In this document: one piece after another, positions 62,168 through 64,000 of the stretch
Position numbering within the stretch: position 1 is the stretch's first letter
Layout of the letters: every line of letters begins with the position of its first letter
Assembly (NCBI GenBank): GCA_022565395.1
Contig: JAIUMV010000003.1
Coordinates: 1 to 64,000, forward strand
Source of the DNA: Marinobacter sp.
GTDB taxonomy: Bacteria; Pseudomonadota; Gammaproteobacteria; Pseudomonadales; Oleiphilaceae
Direction: 5' to 3'
Length of the DNA stretch: 64,000 nucleotides
The notes under the pieces: generated by a model
Databases searched by the model: none
What the model was told of the DNA's origin: nothing
The model's input: only the letters and a program-made list of their open reading frames with translations
Made by a program: the position numbers and the translations under genes

Positions 62168-62323
62168 ATTGAGAGTCCCTCAGTGGTTTTTATTCTGGAG
62201 CCAGAAAGGCGGCACCACTCACTGATGTTTATAAGGGTTATAGGCCGGACAGTCAAAGAACGATGTGTAATAAGCAGGGGTGGTAATCAAATATTTAGTG
62301 GTTTATTTTGGTGTTGCATACCA

Positions 62324-62360
62324 GATATGGTGGGTTGGCATTTTGCCGCCCCACCATATC
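62324..62360 (-). terminator. extended hairpin downstream of the SH3b protein gene
   Basis: Arms 62324-62334 and 62350-62360 (GATATGGTGGG and complement) enclose a nested GGCA/TGCC stem. It lies ten bases after the minus-strand stop at 62371. No T-run directly follows. Confidence 0.6.
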
Positions 62361-62370
62361 CCGGTCTGGA

Positions 62371-63048
62371 TCAGGCCCAGTTGTCGTGTTTTTTGGTGGG
62401 TTTGAGCCAGGGAATAATCACTGCCAGCAGCATGCCGAGCAGTACCAGTGCTGCGCCGATCAGCATGAAGTCAGACTCACGCTTGGCTTCCAGTCGCTCC
62501 TTCTCGGCAGTCAGCACCTCAAGTTCGTTGCGCAACTGCTGGTTGCTCTCTTGCAGCTCGCGGTTGCGGCGGTCAAGGTTGAGGGCATCGGCAGAGATGG
62601 CCCGAATCTGCTCCAGCTCCTCGGAGAGCCGTGCGGTACGGGATTCGAGGGTTTGCTCAGAACTCGCCAGTTGGTTGCGCTCATTGCGCAACTGGGTCAG
62701 TTCCGTGGTCAGCTCCCGGACACGGGTACGGGCCTGGTCGAGCTCACGGGTGGCAGTAACCAGACGCTCGGCCGCAATAGGCTGATTGGTCACGTGGCGT
62801 GTCAGCACCCAACCTTCCAGGCCCTGAGGGGTGCGTACCCGGCTGTAGCCGTCGTCGCTCTGCTCCAGCAGTTCCAGTCGGGTGCCGCTGCGCAGGCCCT
62901 GGTGCAGGATGCGATACTGCGTGCCCTTACCGGCCCGTAGGGGCACCAGCAGCGTATCGTCAACGTAAACGGTCTGGCTATAGACGCTAACGGAGGTTAC
63001 CGCCAGCAGGGCCGCTATCATGAATCCTAGAAGTCTTGCAGTGCTCAC
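62371..63048 (-). CDS. TIGR04211-family SH3-domain protein (YgiM-like)
   Basis: A 225-residue envelope protein. Signal-like N-terminal helix (about 5-23), bacterial SH3b domain (about 25-85; VYVDDTLLVPLRAGKGTQYR), long coiled coil (about 95-190; ELDQARTRVRELTTELTQLR and similar) and a C-terminal transmembrane helix (about 195-215; LIGAALVLLGMLLAVIIPW). Start is GTG 63048 after AGGAA. Matches E. coli YgiM. Function in cell envelope is unclear. Confidence 0.9.
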   Translation of the reverse strand: MSTARLLGFMIAALLAVTSVSVYSQTVYVDDTLLVPLRAGKGTQYRILHQGLRSGTRLELLEQSDDGYSRVRTPQGLEGWVLTRHVTNQPIAAERLVTATRELDQARTRVRELTTELTQLRNERNQLASSEQTLESRTARLSEELEQIRAISADALNLDRRNRELQESNQQLRNELEVLTAEKERLEAKRESDFMLIGAALVLLGMLLAVIIPWLKPTKKHDNWA

Positions 63049-63132
63049 GAGAAAATTCCTGAAGTGTCGTGTAAAGGTGGTGATTTTGTCACACCACCCC
63101 CGGCAATCAAGCCAGTGGCTATTAAAAAATGC

Positions 63133-63432
63133 TCATGGAAGCACGGGCTTGAAGGGTTTGACCGTAACCCGGGCATAGATACCGGCAGCCACATAGGGGT
63201 CGGCATCAGCCCAGGCTTTGGCCTCGTCCAGCGATTCAAATTCAGCAATGACGAGGCTGCCAGTGAATCCTGCCGTGCCCGGGTCAGGGGTGTCCAGTGC
63301 CGGGTGTGGACCGGCAACCAGCAGGCGCCCCTCTGCTTTCAGTGTTTCCAGTCGTGCCAGGTGAGCCGGGCGTGCCTGCTGCCGCAATGGCAGGCTGTTG
63401 GGTACGTCTTCGCTGATTATGGCGTAATACAT
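63133..63432 (-). CDS. YciI family protein
   Basis: A 99-residue ferredoxin-like-fold protein. The family pattern is [20 protein letters not shown], then [18 protein letters not shown], then [19 protein letters not shown]. The catalytic His/Asp dyad of YciI may be His24 or His43 and Asp78. Member proteins are small and of uncertain role, possibly muconolactone-isomerase or dehydrochlorinase-like. It is in the order typical near yciA/ispZ genes. Confidence 0.87.
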   Translation of the reverse strand: MYYAIISEDVPNSLPLRQQARPAHLARLETLKAEGRLLVAGPHPALDTPDPGTAGFTGSLVIAEFESLDEAKAWADADPYVAAGIYARVTVKPFKPVLP

Positions 63433-63561
63433 GAGGCCCCTCGGGCTGGTAGAATGAATCCATGAAAGCCGCGGAGTCCTGGTAAGGCCGCCCAGCTATG
63501 ATCAGTTCTGGCTGAAGGGCCTTGCCCGGATTCTCCAATTAACGAGATTGACAGGCATTAT

Positions 63562-64000
63562 ATGCTTGATACCAGCAGCAGCAACCCGGAACAACCGCAT
63601 TTGTGCTACGACTTGCATTGCCACAGTACCGCTTCGGATGGCAGTTTGTCACCCCGTGAGCTGGTAGCGCGGGCGGCGGCGCAGGGGGTAACCCATCTGG
63701 CGTTAACCGATCACGATACCATCCGGGGATTGTCCGAGGCCGGAGAGGCTGCCACCCAGGCGGGCGTCACTCTGGTGTCGGGGGTGGAATTGTCCTGCCA
63801 GTGGCGCGGCCACACGATACATGTGGTAGGGCTCGATTTTGATGTCCAGCACGCCGGTTTCGTCGCCGCTATGGCGACTCAGTTGGAGAACCGCTGGCAG
63901 CGTGCGCGCCAGATCAGCGACCGTCTCGGGCGTTTGCGGGTGGATGATCTGCTGGACCGTGCTGTTGCCAAGGCCGGTGGTGAGGTGCCGGGACGTCCCC
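63562..64000 (+). CDS. PHP-domain phosphoesterase, 5' part only (YciV/RNase AM-like)
   Basis: A partial gene: 146 codons from ATG 63562 run to the end of the window with no stop. The N-terminal PHP motif is DLHCHSTASDGSLSPRELVA, followed by LALTDHDTIRGL and SGVELSCQWRGHTIHVVG. These are the metal-binding His/Asp/Glu residues of the PHP fold. The family includes E. coli YciV (RNase AM), a 5'-3' exonuclease acting on rRNA 5' ends and short oligonucleotides. The remainder lies beyond position 64000. Confidence 0.9.
   Translation, partial: MLDTSSSNPEQPHLCYDLHCHSTASDGSLSPRELVARAAAQGVTHLALTDHDTIRGLSEAGEAATQAGVTLVSGVELSCQWRGHTIHVVGLDFDVQHAGFVAAMATQLENRWQRARQISDRLGRLRVDDLLDRAVAKAGGEVPGRP

Overview
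The window comes from a gammaproteobacterial chromosome of roughly 58-60% GC by eye. The gltX, tRNA-Ala-GGC, tRNA-Glu-UUC run, the divergent ppsR/ppsA pair followed by rraA, and the many lipid and aldehyde oxidation genes with AraC/LysR regulators fit a marine, hydrocarbon- or lipid-degrading genus such as Alcanivorax or a relative. The genus is inferred from gene content; no 16S rRNA gene is present. I see no prophage, CRISPR array or complete insertion sequence apart from one Y1 (RayT-type) transposase.

Layout. 0-3 kb: a RayT-like transposase, then an AT-richer pair encoding a LysM/glycine-zipper membrane protein and a small membrane protein, a possible effector-immunity pair. 3-12 kb: oxidative and regulatory genes: a TetR/hydrolase pair with twin operators, a tandem split-barrel flavin protein, a lipocalin, AraC/P450, a truncated PAS chemoreceptor-like protein, and AraC with a membrane protein. 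12-17 kb: a large lipoprotein and a two-gene signalling unit (PAS protein plus CheB-CheR-PAS fusion without a kinase domain). 17-25 kb: an envelope and general-stress neighbourhood: DUF3185, PRC-barrel, an outer-membrane barrel, a 57-residue Gln/Pro/Lys-rich protein, PAS-GGDEF, two Crp/Fnr paralogues, CsbD, a DUF4398 lipoprotein, an OmpA lipoprotein and GlsB/YeaQ.

25-38 kb: SDR, ArfB, LysR with a divergent membrane fatty-acid hydroxylase/sterol-desaturase-like enzyme, an FAD dehydrogenase plus TPP enzyme operon, a PF10118 metal-dependent hydrolase, a strictosidine-synthase-like protein, and an ExaC-type aldehyde dehydrogenase with a divergent AraC regulator. 38-41 kb: ahpC and ahpF as separate transcription units, each preceded by an ATAGG-N5-CCTAT palindrome, then a MITE-like long hairpin. 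41-48 kb: DNA glycosylase, BNR lipoprotein, MtfA, NADAR, ABM monooxygenase, HDOD protein, RNase Z and ZnuA.

48-64 kb is mostly conserved core: gltX, two tRNAs, a fused double QueD-like protein, a tail-anchored receiver protein next to a MORN/PEGA membrane protein, an M16C (PreP-like) protease, ppsR/ppsA, rraA, PilZ, an SH3b protein, YciI, and the start of a PHP-domain (YciV/RNase AM-like) gene cut by the window end. The features with the least precedent are the LysM/membrane-protein pair, the tail-anchored receiver with its MORN neighbour, the complementary double QueD, the small disordered protein and the paired ahpC/ahpF palindromes.
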